NCBI GenBank assembly: GCA_934462775.1
Contig: CAKSIR010000010.1
Span: forward strand, 1-30,252
Direction of reading: 5' to 3'
From: an uncultured Ruminiclostridium sp.
GTDB taxonomy: Bacteria > Bacillota > Clostridia > Oscillospirales > Ruminococcaceae
Length of the DNA stretch: 30,252 nt
The position numbers were made by a program, and so were the translations under genes. The notes beneath the pieces were generated by a model. It saw only the letters and a list, made by a program, of their open reading frames with translations. It was not told the DNA's origin and made no database searches. Below are positions 18,233 through 27,311 of this stretch, piece after piece; within the stretch, counting starts at the first letter, position 1, and every line of letters starts with the position of its first letter.

Positions 18233-20046
18233 TATTCGTCAAGCTTAAGAACAGCCATGAACGCTTCCTGCGGAACCTCGACAGTACCCAGCTGACGCAT
18301 ACGTTTTTTACCCTCTTTCTGCTTTTCAAGCAGCTTTTTCTTACGGGTAATGTCGCCGCCGTAGCACTTTGCAAGAACGTCCTTGCGCATTGCTTTAACT
18401 GTTTCTCTTGCAATGATTTTGCCTCCGATTGCCGCCTGAACAGGGATTTCAAACAGCTGTCTTGGAATATTATCCTTTAGCTTTTCGGCAATTTTTCTTG
18501 CTCTCGGGTACGCCTTGTCCGCATGAACAATGAACGAAAGCGCGTCCACAATATCACCGTTGAGCAGAATATCCAGCTTGACCAGCTTTGACGGAACAAA
18601 TCCCATCATTTCATAGTCATAGCTTGCATAGCCCTTTGTACGGGACTTCAGCGCGTCAAAGAAATCGTAGACAATTTCATTCAGGGGAAGCTCATAGTGC
18701 ATATCAACACGGGTTGTGTCGATGTACTTCATGTCCTTGAAAATGCCGCGGCGATCCTGACACAAATCCATAATGCTTCCGACATAGTCGGAGGGGCTGA
18801 AAATATGAGCGTTTACCATTGGCTCGTACGCCTGCAAAATTTCGGCAGGGTCAGGGTAGTTGGTTGGGTTGTCGATGAAAACGGTAGTTCCGTCCGTTTT
18901 GTCAATTTTGTATACAACCGAGGGCGCAGTTGTGATAATATCGAGATTGTATTCACGTTCAAGGCGCTCCTGAATAATGTCCATGTGGAGCAGTCCCAAA
19001 AAGCCGCAGCGGAAGCCAAACCCCAGCGCTATTGATGTTTCGGGTTCAAAGGACAGGGAGGCGTCGTTAAGCTGCAATTTTTCAAGAGCGTCGCGGAGGT
19101 CGCCGTATTTTGCACCATCGGCAGGGTAGATACCGCTGAATACCATTGGGTTTACATTGCGGTAGCCTGCAAGCGGCTCGTCGGCAGGGTCGTCAACGCG
19201 TGTAACCGTATCGCCCACCTTCGTATCGCCGATTGACTTGATTGAGGCGGCAATATATCCGACCTCGCCTGCGCGGAGCACGTCGGCGCTTACCAGATTT
19301 GTCGCGCCCATATAGCCAAGCTCAACAACCTGAAATTCTGCGCCTGTTGCCATCATGCGAATTTTATCGCCTACATGGAGGCAGCCCTCCTTAACTCGGA
19401 CATAAACAATAACGCCCTTGTAGCTGTCGTAATAGCTGTCGAAAATCAGCGCCTTGAGCGGAGAATCGCAGTTTCCTTTCGGAGCGGGAATGTTCTTGAC
19501 AATGCATTCCATAACGTCCTTGATATTGATTCCCATTTTGGCGGAAATGCACGGAGCGTCCATTGCAGGTATGCCGATAACATCTTCGACTTCCTTTTTT
19601 ACAACATCAGGCTGTGCAGAGGGCAGGTCGATTTTGTTGATTACGGGAACAACCTCAAGGTCCTGCTCGATTGCAAGATAGGTGTTTGCAAGGGTCTGCG
19701 CTTCAATGCCCTGAGAAGCGTCAACTATAAGGATTGCACCTTCGCAGGCATTCAGTGAACGCGAAACTTCGTAGTTAAAGTCAACGTGACCGGGGGTGTC
19801 GATTAGGTTGAAAACGTATGTGCTGCCATCGTCAGCCTTGTAGTTCAGGCGGACAGCTCTTGCCTTTATTGTAATTCCGCGTTCGCGCTCAAGCTCCATA
19901 TTGTCAAGGAGCTGCTCCTCCATATCGCGCTGAGCAACCGTCTGGGTCTGTTCAAGAATACGGTCGGCGAGAGTGGATTTACCGTGGTCTATATGTGCAA
20001 TTATGCAGAAATTTCTTATTTCGGATAGGTATTCGTGGTCGGACAA
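18232..20046 (-). CDS. lepA: Elongation factor 4 (LepA)
   Basis: LepA is a ribosome-associated translational GTPase that acts on stalled or mistranslocated ribosomes and in initiation or assembly. The 604-residue product has [16 protein letters not shown] (G1), [18 protein letters not shown] (G3) and NKIDLPSA (G4), and the LepA-specific C-terminus ending in MAVLKLDE. The length is normal. The start is a TTG at 20046, with AGGAGG eight bases upstream and no better ATG nearby. It has its own promoter in the gap to the upstream LUD-domain gene, and its stop overlaps the hemW start by one base. Confidence 0.97.
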   Translation of the reverse strand: MSDHEYLSEIRNFCIIAHIDHGKSTLADRILEQTQTVAQRDMEEQLLDNMELERERGITIKARAVRLNYKADDGSTYVFNLIDTPGHVDFNYEVSRSLNACEGAILIVDASQGIEAQTLANTYLAIEQDLEVVPVINKIDLPSAQPDVVKKEVEDVIGIPAMDAPCISAKMGINIKDVMECIVKNIPAPKGNCDSPLKALIFDSYYDSYKGVIVYVRVKEGCLHVGDKIRMMATGAEFQVVELGYMGATNLVSADVLRAGEVGYIAASIKSIGDTKVGDTVTRVDDPADEPLAGYRNVNPMVFSGIYPADGAKYGDLRDALEKLQLNDASLSFEPETSIALGFGFRCGFLGLLHMDIIQERLEREYNLDIITTAPSVVYKIDKTDGTTVFIDNPTNYPDPAEILQAYEPMVNAHIFSPSDYVGSIMDLCQDRRGIFKDMKYIDTTRVDMHYELPLNEIVYDFFDALKSRTKGYASYDYEMMGFVPSKLVKLDILLNGDIVDALSFIVHADKAYPRARKIAEKLKDNIPRQLFEIPVQAAIGGKIIARETVKAMRKDVLAKCYGGDITRKKKLLEKQKEGKKRMRQLGTVEVPQEAFMAVLKLDE

Positions 20047-20069
20047 GTTTTTTTCCTCCTAAAGTTATG

Positions 20070-20115
20070 ATTAAACATATCGTTTAATTATACCATACAA
20101 AGTGCATTTTTGCAA
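20070..20115 (-). promoter_or_regulatory. Promoter of lepA-hemW with an overlapping palindrome
   Basis: Minus strand: TTGCAA (20115-20110), a 17-base spacer, TATAAT (20092-20087), start near 20080. A palindrome with arms ATTAAAC/GTTTAAT (20070-20088, five-base centre) spans the start and touches the -10 box, so a repressor could act there. The promoter call is good. The operator idea is speculative. Confidence 0.6.
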
Positions 20116-20128
20116 GCGCGGAGCGCGT

Positions 20129-20770
20129 TTATAACCCAAGCTCCTCAGCAAGGAAAATAACCTTTATTCTGTCCGGAAATCTCTGCTGTCCAAGAGTGAC
20201 ATATGAGCAGCAAATTCTATTATCGCTGTGGCAGTGAACACATTCGCCTGTAACTGCGCACGGGGTATCAAGTCCCAGTCTGATTGCATTGGCGGGCGCA
20301 GCCATTTTTTCAACTCGTTCCTTTGCTTCGTCAAGGTCGCTTACAATCTTGTCGTAGCCTGCGACAACGATAACCTGCTTTGGTCCGAAAATCATTGCCG
20401 AAACGCGGTTTCCGTTGCCGTCAACATTGTACAGCTCGCCGTTTTCGGTGATTGCATTGCTGCTTACAAAATAGGTGTCTGCGGAATATGCAAGACGGAA
20501 CAGCTGCTGGATTTCCTCAGGGGACTTACAGGCAGCCCTGTCGTGGAATATTCCGCCGTACTTGCTGTTAAGGCGGCTGATAATACCTGTCTGTTCGAGG
20601 GTCATTGAGCCGCCCGACGCAATCAGCTTATCGTCCTTGATAAGACTGTCGATTAAGGAAAACAGCTCCTCCCTTGATTTGACGCAGTAGCCCTTCATTT
20701 TGTTTTTTTCAAGAGCCTTGATTGTTTTTTCAATGCGCTTTTCAATTATAATTTTCTTGTTTGCGTCCAT
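20129..20770 (-). CDS. LUD-domain protein (LutC/YkgG-like family)
   Basis: The 213-residue product belongs to the LUD (formerly DUF162) family, which includes LutC and LutB of lactate oxidation, but single LUD proteins like this one have no settled function. An N-terminal helical segment rich in Lys/Glu precedes the LIASGGSMTLEQTGI motif typical of the family. The C-terminal part has five Cys within 18 residues (171, 177, 180, 187, 188), perhaps binding metal or an Fe-S cluster. The start is ATG 20770 with AAAGGA seven bases before it. A GTG six codons upstream lies before that site and is less likely. No lutA or lutB adjoins it, which argues against a lactate operon. It is divergent from manA. 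Confidence 0.8.
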   Translation of the reverse strand: MDANKKIIIEKRIEKTIKALEKNKMKGYCVKSREELFSLIDSLIKDDKLIASGGSMTLEQTGIISRLNSKYGGIFHDRAACKSPEEIQQLFRLAYSADTYFVSSNAITENGELYNVDGNGNRVSAMIFGPKQVIVVAGYDKIVSDLDEAKERVEKMAAPANAIRLGLDTPCAVTGECVHCHSDNRICCSYVTLGQQRFPDRIKVIFLAEELGL

Positions 20771-20805
20771 AATTATGTCCTTTCTCACTAAGCTTTTTTC
20801 TTTTT

Positions 20806-20834
20806 ATTTTATCAGAAAAAACATGATTTGTCTA
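20806..20834 (-). promoter_or_regulatory. Promoter of the LUD-domain gene
   Basis: Minus strand: TAGACA (20834-20829), a 17-base spacer, TAAAAT (20811-20806). It is divergent from the manA promoter, with the two -35 boxes about 12 bases apart, so a regulator there could affect both. Confidence 0.5.
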
Positions 20835-20846
20835 TGCTTTTATTGC

Positions 20847-20875
20847 TTTACAATTAAATTGGAATGTGCTATACT
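20847..20875 (+). promoter_or_regulatory. Promoter of manA
   Basis: TTTACA (20847-20852), a 17-base spacer, TATACT (20870-20875) with an extended TGC before it. The leader before the ATG at 20906 is about 24 bases. The downstream ROK kinase and ilvD have no visible promoters and may be read from here. Confidence 0.75.
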
Positions 20876-20905
20876 GTAATAGATAACAAACATTCGGAGG
20901 CATTT

Positions 20906-21856
20906 ATGTACCCATTAAAATTAACTGCTCCATGCAAGGATTATCTTTGGGGCGGAACAAGGCTAAGAGATGAATACGGCAAGCAGTCCACAGCCGATAA
21001 GGTTGCGGAAAGCTGGGAGCTGTCATGCCACAAGGACGGCGAAAGCGTTATTGCCAACGGAGAATATGCAGGGAAGACGCTTACACAGTTCGTGTCCGAA
21101 AACAAGTCTGCGTTAGGCTCAAACTGCGACAGATTTGAATATTTCCCAATTCTTATAAAGCTTATTGACGCAAAGGACAACCTTTCTGTTCAGGTTCACC
21201 CGAACAATGAATATGCACAGCGCGTTGAGGGCGAATACGGCAAGACCGAGATGTGGTATATTGTTGACTGCAGCGAGGGCGCGGAGCTGCTTTACGGCTT
21301 CAAGCACAAAATCAGCAAGGACGAATTTGTTGAACGCATCAAGAACAACACGCTTCTTGAAGTGGCTAACAATGTTCCTGTAAAGAAGGGCGATGTTTTC
21401 TTCATCGAAAGCGGTACGCTCCATGCAATCGGCAAGGGTATCCTTATTGCAGAAATCCAGCAGAACAGCAACACAACATACAGAATTTACGACTACGGCA
21501 GGGTAGGCGCAGACGGAAAGCCGCGTCAGCTTCACATAGACAAGGCGGTTGACGTAACCGAGCTGATTCCTCCGAAATATCCTACAACGGCTCAGGGCAA
21601 GGAAGAACGGAAGGACGGTTACACCGAAACCCTTCTCAGAAGCTGCGAATACTTCAACGTAAACAAGCTTTTGATAGACGAAAGGGCTGACCTTGAGGCG
21701 ACAGACAAGTCCTTTAATTCAATTCTTGTTCTTGACGGCGAGGGAGAAATTGACGGAGTTAAGCTGAAGAAAGGCGACTCCTGCTTTATTCCTGCCGGCT
21801 ATGGCAAATACTCATTTGTGGGCAAAGCGGAAGTAATTCTTACAGACATTATCTAA
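20906..21856 (+). CDS. manA: Mannose-6-phosphate isomerase, class I
   Basis: ManA interconverts mannose-6-phosphate and fructose-6-phosphate in the cytoplasm, using zinc. The 316-residue product is the short Firmicute form (B. subtilis enzymes are about 315). Conserved zinc-site segments are visible: LSVQVHPN, GKTEMWYI and SGTLHAIGKG, followed by EIQQNSNTTYRIYDYGR. It starts MYPLKLTAPCKDYLWGG at ATG 20906, with CGGAGG five bases upstream. An open extension to 20864 crosses the promoter and is rejected. The ROK sugar kinase 66 bases downstream suggests a hexose-use operon. Confidence 0.93.
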   Translation: MYPLKLTAPCKDYLWGGTRLRDEYGKQSTADKVAESWELSCHKDGESVIANGEYAGKTLTQFVSENKSALGSNCDRFEYFPILIKLIDAKDNLSVQVHPNNEYAQRVEGEYGKTEMWYIVDCSEGAELLYGFKHKISKDEFVERIKNNTLLEVANNVPVKKGDVFFIESGTLHAIGKGILIAEIQQNSNTTYRIYDYGRVGADGKPRQLHIDKAVDVTELIPPKYPTTAQGKEERKDGYTETLLRSCEYFNVNKLLIDERADLEATDKSFNSILVLDGEGEIDGVKLKKGDSCFIPAGYGKYSFVGKAEVILTDII

Positions 21857-21922
21857 AGATTTACCGCTAAACTGCACCGCGGTGAAGCTTTAAGCCTTTT
21901 GTGCAGAGAAATGGTTGTGAAT

Positions 21923-22873
21923 ATGAAACACTATTTAGGTATTGATATAGGCGGAACCAATATATCGGCAGGCGTTGTGGACGAGAGTTACGCAATGCTT
22001 TCAAAGGAAAAGGTTAAAACACTGAATGAGCGTCCGTACAGCGATGTGCTGTCGGATATAATAAAGGCGGCGAATGCGGCTGTCCATGCAGCGGGTATTA
22101 CGTTTGACGAGGTTGAATGCGTCGGCGTTGGCTGCCCCGGAACCTGCAACCGTGAAACAGGCTGCGTTGAATACGCAAACAATCTCCATTGGGAGAATGT
22201 TCCTCTTGCAGCCGACCTTGAAAAGGCGCTTGGCAAAAGGACTTATTTTGACAACGACGCCAACGTTGCCGCTTACGGCGAGTATCTTGCAGGAGCGGCA
22301 AAGGGCGCGAAAAACGCGGTTGTCATCACTCTCGGCACGGGAGTAGGCGCGGGAATAATCATCAACGGCGAGATTTACAGCGGCTCCAATTTTGCAGGCG
22401 CCGAAATCGGTCACACCGTTATCGTTTTTGACGGCGCCCAGTGCTCCTGCGGAAGAAAAGGCTGCTTTGAGGCTTATTCTTCGGCAACGGGACTTATCCG
22501 CATGACAAAAGAGGCGGTAGTGAGAAACCCGTCAAGCCTCATTAAGGAGCTTGCTGAGGCAGACGGCAAATACAGCGCAAGAACCGCATTCAACGCGGCA
22601 AAGCTTCATGACGAAACAGGCATAGAAGTAGTCGACAGCTACATAAAGCATCTTGCCTGCGGAATTGCAAACACAATAAACGTATTCCAGCCCGATATTT
22701 TGTGTATCGGCGGCGGAGTGTGCAACGAGGGCGACAATCTTTTGCTGCCGCTGAAAAAGCTTGTTGCGGAAAATATTTACTCAAAAAACAGCACTAAAAA
22801 CACCGAAATTGTTATATGCAGTCTTGGAAACAACGCAGGAATAATCGGTGCGGCAATGCTTGGAAAAAAATAA
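21923..22873 (+). CDS. ROK-family sugar kinase (glucokinase-like)
   Basis: This ATP-dependent hexokinase of the ROK family probably phosphorylates glucose. The 316-residue product has the N-terminal phosphate-binding motif GIDIGGT, the catalytic-site segment DNDANVAAYGE and TLGTGVGAG, followed by the zinc motif starting GH...CSCGRKGCFEAYSSATG. The first full motif follows MKHYLGID, so ATG 21923 is the likely start. It has only a poor ribosome binding site, and an in-frame ATG at 21911 and TTG at 21899 exist, so the start is less certain than elsewhere. The position after manA fits glucose or mannose use. Fructokinase or N-acetylhexosamine kinase activity is not excluded. There is no N-terminal HTH, so it is not a NagC/XylR-type repressor. 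Confidence 0.85.
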   Translation: MKHYLGIDIGGTNISAGVVDESYAMLSKEKVKTLNERPYSDVLSDIIKAANAAVHAAGITFDEVECVGVGCPGTCNRETGCVEYANNLHWENVPLAADLEKALGKRTYFDNDANVAAYGEYLAGAAKGAKNAVVITLGTGVGAGIIINGEIYSGSNFAGAEIGHTVIVFDGAQCSCGRKGCFEAYSSATGLIRMTKEAVVRNPSSLIKELAEADGKYSARTAFNAAKLHDETGIEVVDSYIKHLACGIANTINVFQPDILCIGGGVCNEGDNLLLPLKKLVAENIYSKNSTKNTEIVICSLGNNAGIIGAAMLGKK

Positions 22874-22894
22874 AAGAAAGCGAAGGAAACAACA

Positions 22895-24550
22895 ATGCGC
22901 AGTGATTTACTTACAGAGGGCGTATCCAGAACCCCTCACAGAGCTTTATTAAAGGCGTTAGGTCTTATTGACAGCGAAATGAAAAAGCCGTTTATCGCAG
23001 TTGTATGTGCGGCAAGCGACTATGTACCCGGTCATGCACATCTGCACGAAATTTCAAGGTGCGTTAAGGACGGTATCAGAAATGCAGGCGGCGTTCCGTT
23101 TGAGTTTTTCACAATCGGCGTATGCGACGGTCTTGCAATGAACCATAAGGGCATGAGATATTCTCTTGCGTCAAGAGAGCTTATTGCTGACTCAATCGAA
23201 GTTATGCTGACAGCTCATCCGCTGGACGCTGTTGTGTTCATTCCTAACTGCGACAAGATCGTTCCCGGTATGATTATGGCAGCGGCAAGAATGAATCTGC
23301 CGTCAATTTTCGTAAGCGGCGGTCCGATGAACGCAGGACACGTTTGCGGCAAGCGAGTAGGCTACTCTGAAATCTACGAAGCAATCGGTCAGTACAAGAA
23401 CGGCGAAATCGGCGACGCTGAGATTATGGAATACGAAAACAGCGCTTGTCCGACCTGCGGTTCATGCTCAGGTATGTACACTGCAAACTCTATGAACTGC
23501 CTTACAGAAGCAATCGGTCTTGCGCTTCCGTTCAACGGCACAGAACCTGCTGTTACATCTGCAAGAAGAAGAATTGCCAAGGAAGCAGGCGAGCGTATTG
23601 TTGAGCTGTTCAAGGAAGACATTAAGCCTCTGGACATCATCACCAAGAAGAATATGCTGAACGCTCTGGCAACAGATATGGCGATTGGCGCTTCATCGAA
23701 TACGGTTCTTCATCTGCTTGCAATTGCACATGAAGCAGGAGTAGACATTACGCTTGACGACATTGACCAGATGAGCAGAAAGACTCCTCAGCTTTCTAAG
23801 CTGAATCCTGCAAGCGACATATTCATTGAGGATCTGAACGCAGTAGGCGGTATTCAGGCAGTATTAAAGGAGCTTGCTAAGTGCGGCGCAATCGACACTT
23901 CCGTTCTCACGGTTACAGGCACACAGGCTGACAGAATTGCCAAGGCAAAGAACGCCGACGGCACAATCATTCACAAGGCAGAAAGTCCAATCCGCAAGGA
24001 CGGCGGTCTTGCAATCCTTACGGGTAACATTGCCGTAAACGGCGCGGTTGTAAAGCAGGGCGCAGTTAAGCCTGAGATGATGGATTTCACAGGTACGGCT
24101 AAGGTATTCAACGGCGAGCAGGAAGCGGTTGACGCTATTATGAACGATGTTATCGTTCCCGGCGATGTTGTTGTTATCAGATACGAGGGACCTAAGGGCG
24201 GTCCGGGTATGCCTGAAATGCTTGCTCCGACAGCGGCTATCGTCGGCAAGGGCCTTGACGGAAGCGTTGCCCTTATCACAGACGGACGTTTCAGCGGTGC
24301 AAGCCGCGGTGCAGCAGTCGGACACGTTTCTCCCGAAGCTGCTGAGGGCGGACTTATCGCTTACGTTGAAACAGGCGATAAGATTCACATTGACATTCCA
24401 AACAGAAAGATGGAGCTGCTTGTCAGCAACGAAGTAATTGCAGAAAGAAAGAAGAACGGCATTTTACCTCCGAAGAAGCTTACAGGCTACCTCAAGAGAT
24501 ATTCACAGCTTGTAACCAGCGCAAATACAGGCGCAGTTTTCAAGGACTGA
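22895..24550 (+). CDS. ilvD: Dihydroxy-acid dehydratase
   Basis: IlvD dehydrates 2,3-dihydroxy-isovalerate and 2,3-dihydroxy-3-methylvalerate to the keto acids of valine and isoleucine. It uses an Fe-S cluster and magnesium. The 551-residue product shows [30 protein letters not shown] and GRFSGASRG...[11 protein letters not shown], the conserved cluster-ligand and active-site segments. The length is typical. AAGGA sits seven bases before the ATG. It lies 21 bases after the ROK kinase gene, away from other ilv genes. There is no T-box leader or attenuator in that short gap, so amino-acid-specific control is not evident here. A hairpin follows the gene. Confidence 0.96.
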   Translation: MRSDLLTEGVSRTPHRALLKALGLIDSEMKKPFIAVVCAASDYVPGHAHLHEISRCVKDGIRNAGGVPFEFFTIGVCDGLAMNHKGMRYSLASRELIADSIEVMLTAHPLDAVVFIPNCDKIVPGMIMAAARMNLPSIFVSGGPMNAGHVCGKRVGYSEIYEAIGQYKNGEIGDAEIMEYENSACPTCGSCSGMYTANSMNCLTEAIGLALPFNGTEPAVTSARRRIAKEAGERIVELFKEDIKPLDIITKKNMLNALATDMAIGASSNTVLHLLAIAHEAGVDITLDDIDQMSRKTPQLSKLNPASDIFIEDLNAVGGIQAVLKELAKCGAIDTSVLTVTGTQADRIAKAKNADGTIIHKAESPIRKDGGLAILTGNIAVNGAVVKQGAVKPEMMDFTGTAKVFNGEQEAVDAIMNDVIVPGDVVVIRYEGPKGGPGMPEMLAPTAAIVGKGLDGSVALITDGRFSGASRGAAVGHVSPEAAEGGLIAYVETGDKIHIDIPNRKMELLVSNEVIAERKKNGILPPKKLTGYLKRYSQLVTSANTGAVFKD

Positions 24551-24563
24551 TTTTATAAGAGTG

Positions 24564-24596
24564 ACGAGTGCAGTTAAACTGTACTCGTTGCCTTTT
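24564..24596 (+). terminator. Terminator after ilvD
   Basis: ACGAGTGCAGT (24564-24574) pairs with ACTGTACTCGT (24578-24588, one G-T pair) around a three-base loop, followed by TGCCTTTT. The T-tract is short, so termination may be partial. Confidence 0.6.
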
Positions 24597-24631
24597 CATC
24601 GGCTTTTTTACGGGCTGAAAGCGAGGAAAGA

Positions 24632-25336
24632 ATGAAAAACAACGAGCCAATTTCTCATCTCAACCACAGACAGCGGCAGAAATCCAAGTTTCTTGAGCAC
24701 GGTCTTGACACGTTCAAGGAGCATGAAATTTTGGAGGCAATGCTGTTTTACACGATTCCTCAGAAGGACACAAAGCCCATTGCCTACGAGCTTATCAACA
24801 CCTTCGGTTCGCTGAAGCAGGTACTTGAAGCGCCTTACGAAAAGCTGCTTGAGGTCAGCGGAATCGGCGAAAACACCGCAAGCTTTATTATATTTTCAAA
24901 GCTCCTTGCAAAGAAATACCTCAATATGAGCATTGGCATGGACGGTGTGAAAACGCTGAACAGCTCGGACGTTGTGCTTGATTATTGCAAAGCAAAATTT
25001 TTAGGCGACAACGTAGAGAATGTATGGGCGATTGTGGTGGATAATAATCTTAACGTTATTGAGGACGTGCTTGTAAATAAAGGCTCAATCAGCAGCGCAG
25101 AGGTGAATCCCCGCAGAATTGTTGAAATAATGATAAGCAGACAGGCTGACTCGCTTATTCTGACGCACAACCACCCCATGGGTACCTGCCTGCCGTCAAA
25201 GGACGATGTAGCGACCACAAAGCACCTGATAAAAACGCTGCAGCCCCTTGGAATAAGACTGGTTGACCACGTTATAGTAGGCAGGGACGGCTCGCTTTCC
25301 ATGAGAAATTCAAGCTATTGCTCAGAGCTATGGTAA
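24632..25336 (+). CDS. radC: RadC-family JAMM protein (DNA repair protein RadC)
   Basis: The 234-residue product has an N-terminal helix-hairpin-helix-like segment (LLEVSGIGENTASFI) and a C-terminal MPN/JAMM domain with HNHPMGTCLPSKDD. The latter has the His-x-His, Ser and Asp of a metal site, although the usual Ser after HNHP is Met. The family was named for DNA repair, but its real function remains unsettled. AGGAAAG lies just before the ATG. uvrB starts 15 bases after its stop, so the three genes are probably one transcript, which fits a link with repair. I see no clear promoter between the hairpin and this gene. Confidence 0.88.
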   Translation: MKNNEPISHLNHRQRQKSKFLEHGLDTFKEHEILEAMLFYTIPQKDTKPIAYELINTFGSLKQVLEAPYEKLLEVSGIGENTASFIIFSKLLAKKYLNMSIGMDGVKTLNSSDVVLDYCKAKFLGDNVENVWAIVVDNNLNVIEDVLVNKGSISSAEVNPRRIVEIMISRQADSLILTHNHPMGTCLPSKDDVATTKHLIKTLQPLGIRLVDHVIVGRDGSLSMRNSSYCSELW

Positions 25337-25350
25337 GAGAAAGGAATTAA

Positions 25351-27303
25351 ATGGATCATTTTGAACTTAAATCTGAATACAAGCCGACAGGGGATCAGCC
25401 TGCGGCAATAGAGGCTCTTACCGAGGGCGTCCTCAGAGGGGACAGAGAGCAGGCGCTTATGGGCGTAACAGGTTCAGGCAAGACCTTTACAATGGCGAAC
25501 ATTATCGCTAACGTAAACCGTCCAACTCTTGTTCTTGCTCACAACAAAACTCTTGCGGCGCAGCTTTGCAGCGAGTTCAGGGAATTTTTCCCCAACAACG
25601 CGGTAGAATATTTCGTGTCCTACTACGACTATTATCAGCCTGAGGCTTATATTCCATCCACAGACGCCTACATTGAAAAAGACAGCGCAATCAACGACGA
25701 AATAGACCGACTGCGTCACTCGGCTACGTTTTCTCTTGCGGAAAGGCGTGACGTAATCATTGTTTCCAGCGTTTCCTGCATTTACAGCTTGGGCAGCCCC
25801 GAGGATTACCGTTCAACTGCAATTTCTTTGCGAAAAGGCATGGAAATGAGCAGGGAGGAGCTTATGGCAAAGCTTGTTGACGTGCAGTACGAGCGCAACG
25901 ACATGAACTTTGTCCGCAAAAAGTTCCGCGTGAGAGGGGACGTTGTGGAAATATTCCCTGCGGGAAATCCGGAGGAAACCGCAATAAGAGTTGAGTTTTT
26001 CGGTGATGAAATCGACAGGATTTCCGAATTTGACGTAGTGACGGGAAAGGCGCGGCGCGAGCTTGTTCATGTTCCGATTTTTTCCGCCTCCCATTTCGTA
26101 ATGCCGAAGGAACGTATGGAGAAAGCCCTTGAGGATATTGAGCAGGAAATGGAGGAACGGGTAAAGTTCTTCACTGACAGCCATAAGCTTATCGAGGCGC
26201 AGCGCATTGCCGAGCGCACCAAGTACGACATGGAAATGCTCCGCGAAATAGGCACCTGCAAGGGTATTGAAAACTATTCACGAGTGCTTGCGGGGCGGCC
26301 TGCGGGAAGTACGCCTATAACGCTCCTTGACCATTTCCCGAAGGATTATCTGCTGCTTGTTGACGAAAGCCATGTTACCCTGCCGCAGATAAGAGGAATG
26401 TACGGCGGTGACGCCGCCCGCAAGAAAAATCTTGTTGAGTTCGGATTTCGTCTGCCAAGCGCATACGACAACCGACCGATGAACTTTGACGAATTTTACA
26501 GCAAGATAAATCAGGCAATTTACGTTTCGGCAACTCCGGGACCCTTTGAAAAGGAACATGCAACTCAGATAGTCGAGCAGCTTATACGTCCGACAGGACT
26601 GCTTGATCCTCTGGTTAGCGTTCGTCCTGTCGAGGGACAGATTGAGGATCTTCTGTCGGAAATCAATACGAGAACCGCCCGCAGGGAACGTGTTCTCGTT
26701 ACAACTCTCACCAAGAAAATGGCGGAGGATCTTACTCACTACCTCGAAAAAATGGGCGTAAAGGTCAAGTATATGCACCACGATATTGATACGATGGAGC
26801 GTATGGAGATTATCCGCGACCTGCGTTTGGGCGAGTTTGACGTGCTTGTAGGTATCAACCTGCTGCGAGAGGGGCTGGATATTCCTGAGGTATCGCTTGT
26901 TGCAATCCTCGACGCTGATAAGGAGGGTTTCCTGCGAAGCGAAACCTCCCTTGTTCAGACAATAGGCAGAGCTGCGCGAAACGCTGACGGCGAAGTAATC
27001 ATGTACGCTGACGCAGTTACGGATTCAATGGAAAACGCGCTCCGCGAAACCAACCGCCGCCGTGAGATACAAAAGCGCTACAACGAGGAACACGGCATTA
27101 CTCCCAAGACGATTATCAAGGAAGTGCGCGACGTAATCGAAATTTCCTCCAAGGCAAGCGGAAAGAAAAAGAAGCTGTCCAAGGACGAAAAGGAAAAACT
27201 TATCCGTCAGTACACTTCGCTTATGCGGGAGGCTGCAAAGGTGCTTGATTTTGAGCAGGCAGCTCATTTCAGAGATAAGATAGCGGAACTTAAAGAAAGC
27301 TGA
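25351..27303 (+). CDS. uvrB: Excinuclease ABC subunit B
   Basis: UvrB is the damage-verifying helicase-like subunit of UvrABC nucleotide excision repair. UvrA loads it on DNA and it recruits UvrC. The 650-residue product has Walker A GVTGSGKT (38-45), the beta-hairpin that clamps the DNA strand ([12 protein letters not shown], 91-102), the DESH helicase motif, the C-terminal helicase motifs with QTIGRAARN, and a UVR motif near the C-terminus (about 614-649) for UvrC contact. The length is normal. AAAGGA precedes the ATG by five bases. It is 8 bases from uvrA. No LexA-box-like sequence is visible upstream. Confidence 0.98.
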   Translation: MDHFELKSEYKPTGDQPAAIEALTEGVLRGDREQALMGVTGSGKTFTMANIIANVNRPTLVLAHNKTLAAQLCSEFREFFPNNAVEYFVSYYDYYQPEAYIPSTDAYIEKDSAINDEIDRLRHSATFSLAERRDVIIVSSVSCIYSLGSPEDYRSTAISLRKGMEMSREELMAKLVDVQYERNDMNFVRKKFRVRGDVVEIFPAGNPEETAIRVEFFGDEIDRISEFDVVTGKARRELVHVPIFSASHFVMPKERMEKALEDIEQEMEERVKFFTDSHKLIEAQRIAERTKYDMEMLREIGTCKGIENYSRVLAGRPAGSTPITLLDHFPKDYLLLVDESHVTLPQIRGMYGGDAARKKNLVEFGFRLPSAYDNRPMNFDEFYSKINQAIYVSATPGPFEKEHATQIVEQLIRPTGLLDPLVSVRPVEGQIEDLLSEINTRTARRERVLVTTLTKKMAEDLTHYLEKMGVKVKYMHHDIDTMERMEIIRDLRLGEFDVLVGINLLREGLDIPEVSLVAILDADKEGFLRSETSLVQTIGRAARNADGEVIMYADAVTDSMENALRETNRRREIQKRYNEEHGITPKTIIKEVRDVIEISSKASGKKKKLSKDEKEKLIRQYTSLMREAAKVLDFEQAAHFRDKIAELKES

Positions 27304-27311
27304 GATAATAT

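Noticed and set aside
21875..21884. Palindrome CACCGCGGTG between manA and the ROK kinase
   Set aside because: At ten bases with no loop it cannot form a useful RNA hairpin, and chance occurrence is likely. There is no promoter beside it to make it an operator.
22874..22894. Possible T-box or leucine/isoleucine attenuator before ilvD
   Set aside because: Only 21 bases separate the ROK kinase stop from the ilvD start, which is too short for either.
24551..25350. LexA/SOS box before radC or uvrB
   Set aside because: I found no GAAC-N4-GTTC-like sequence in the gaps upstream of radC or uvrB. A more diverged box cannot be excluded by eye.
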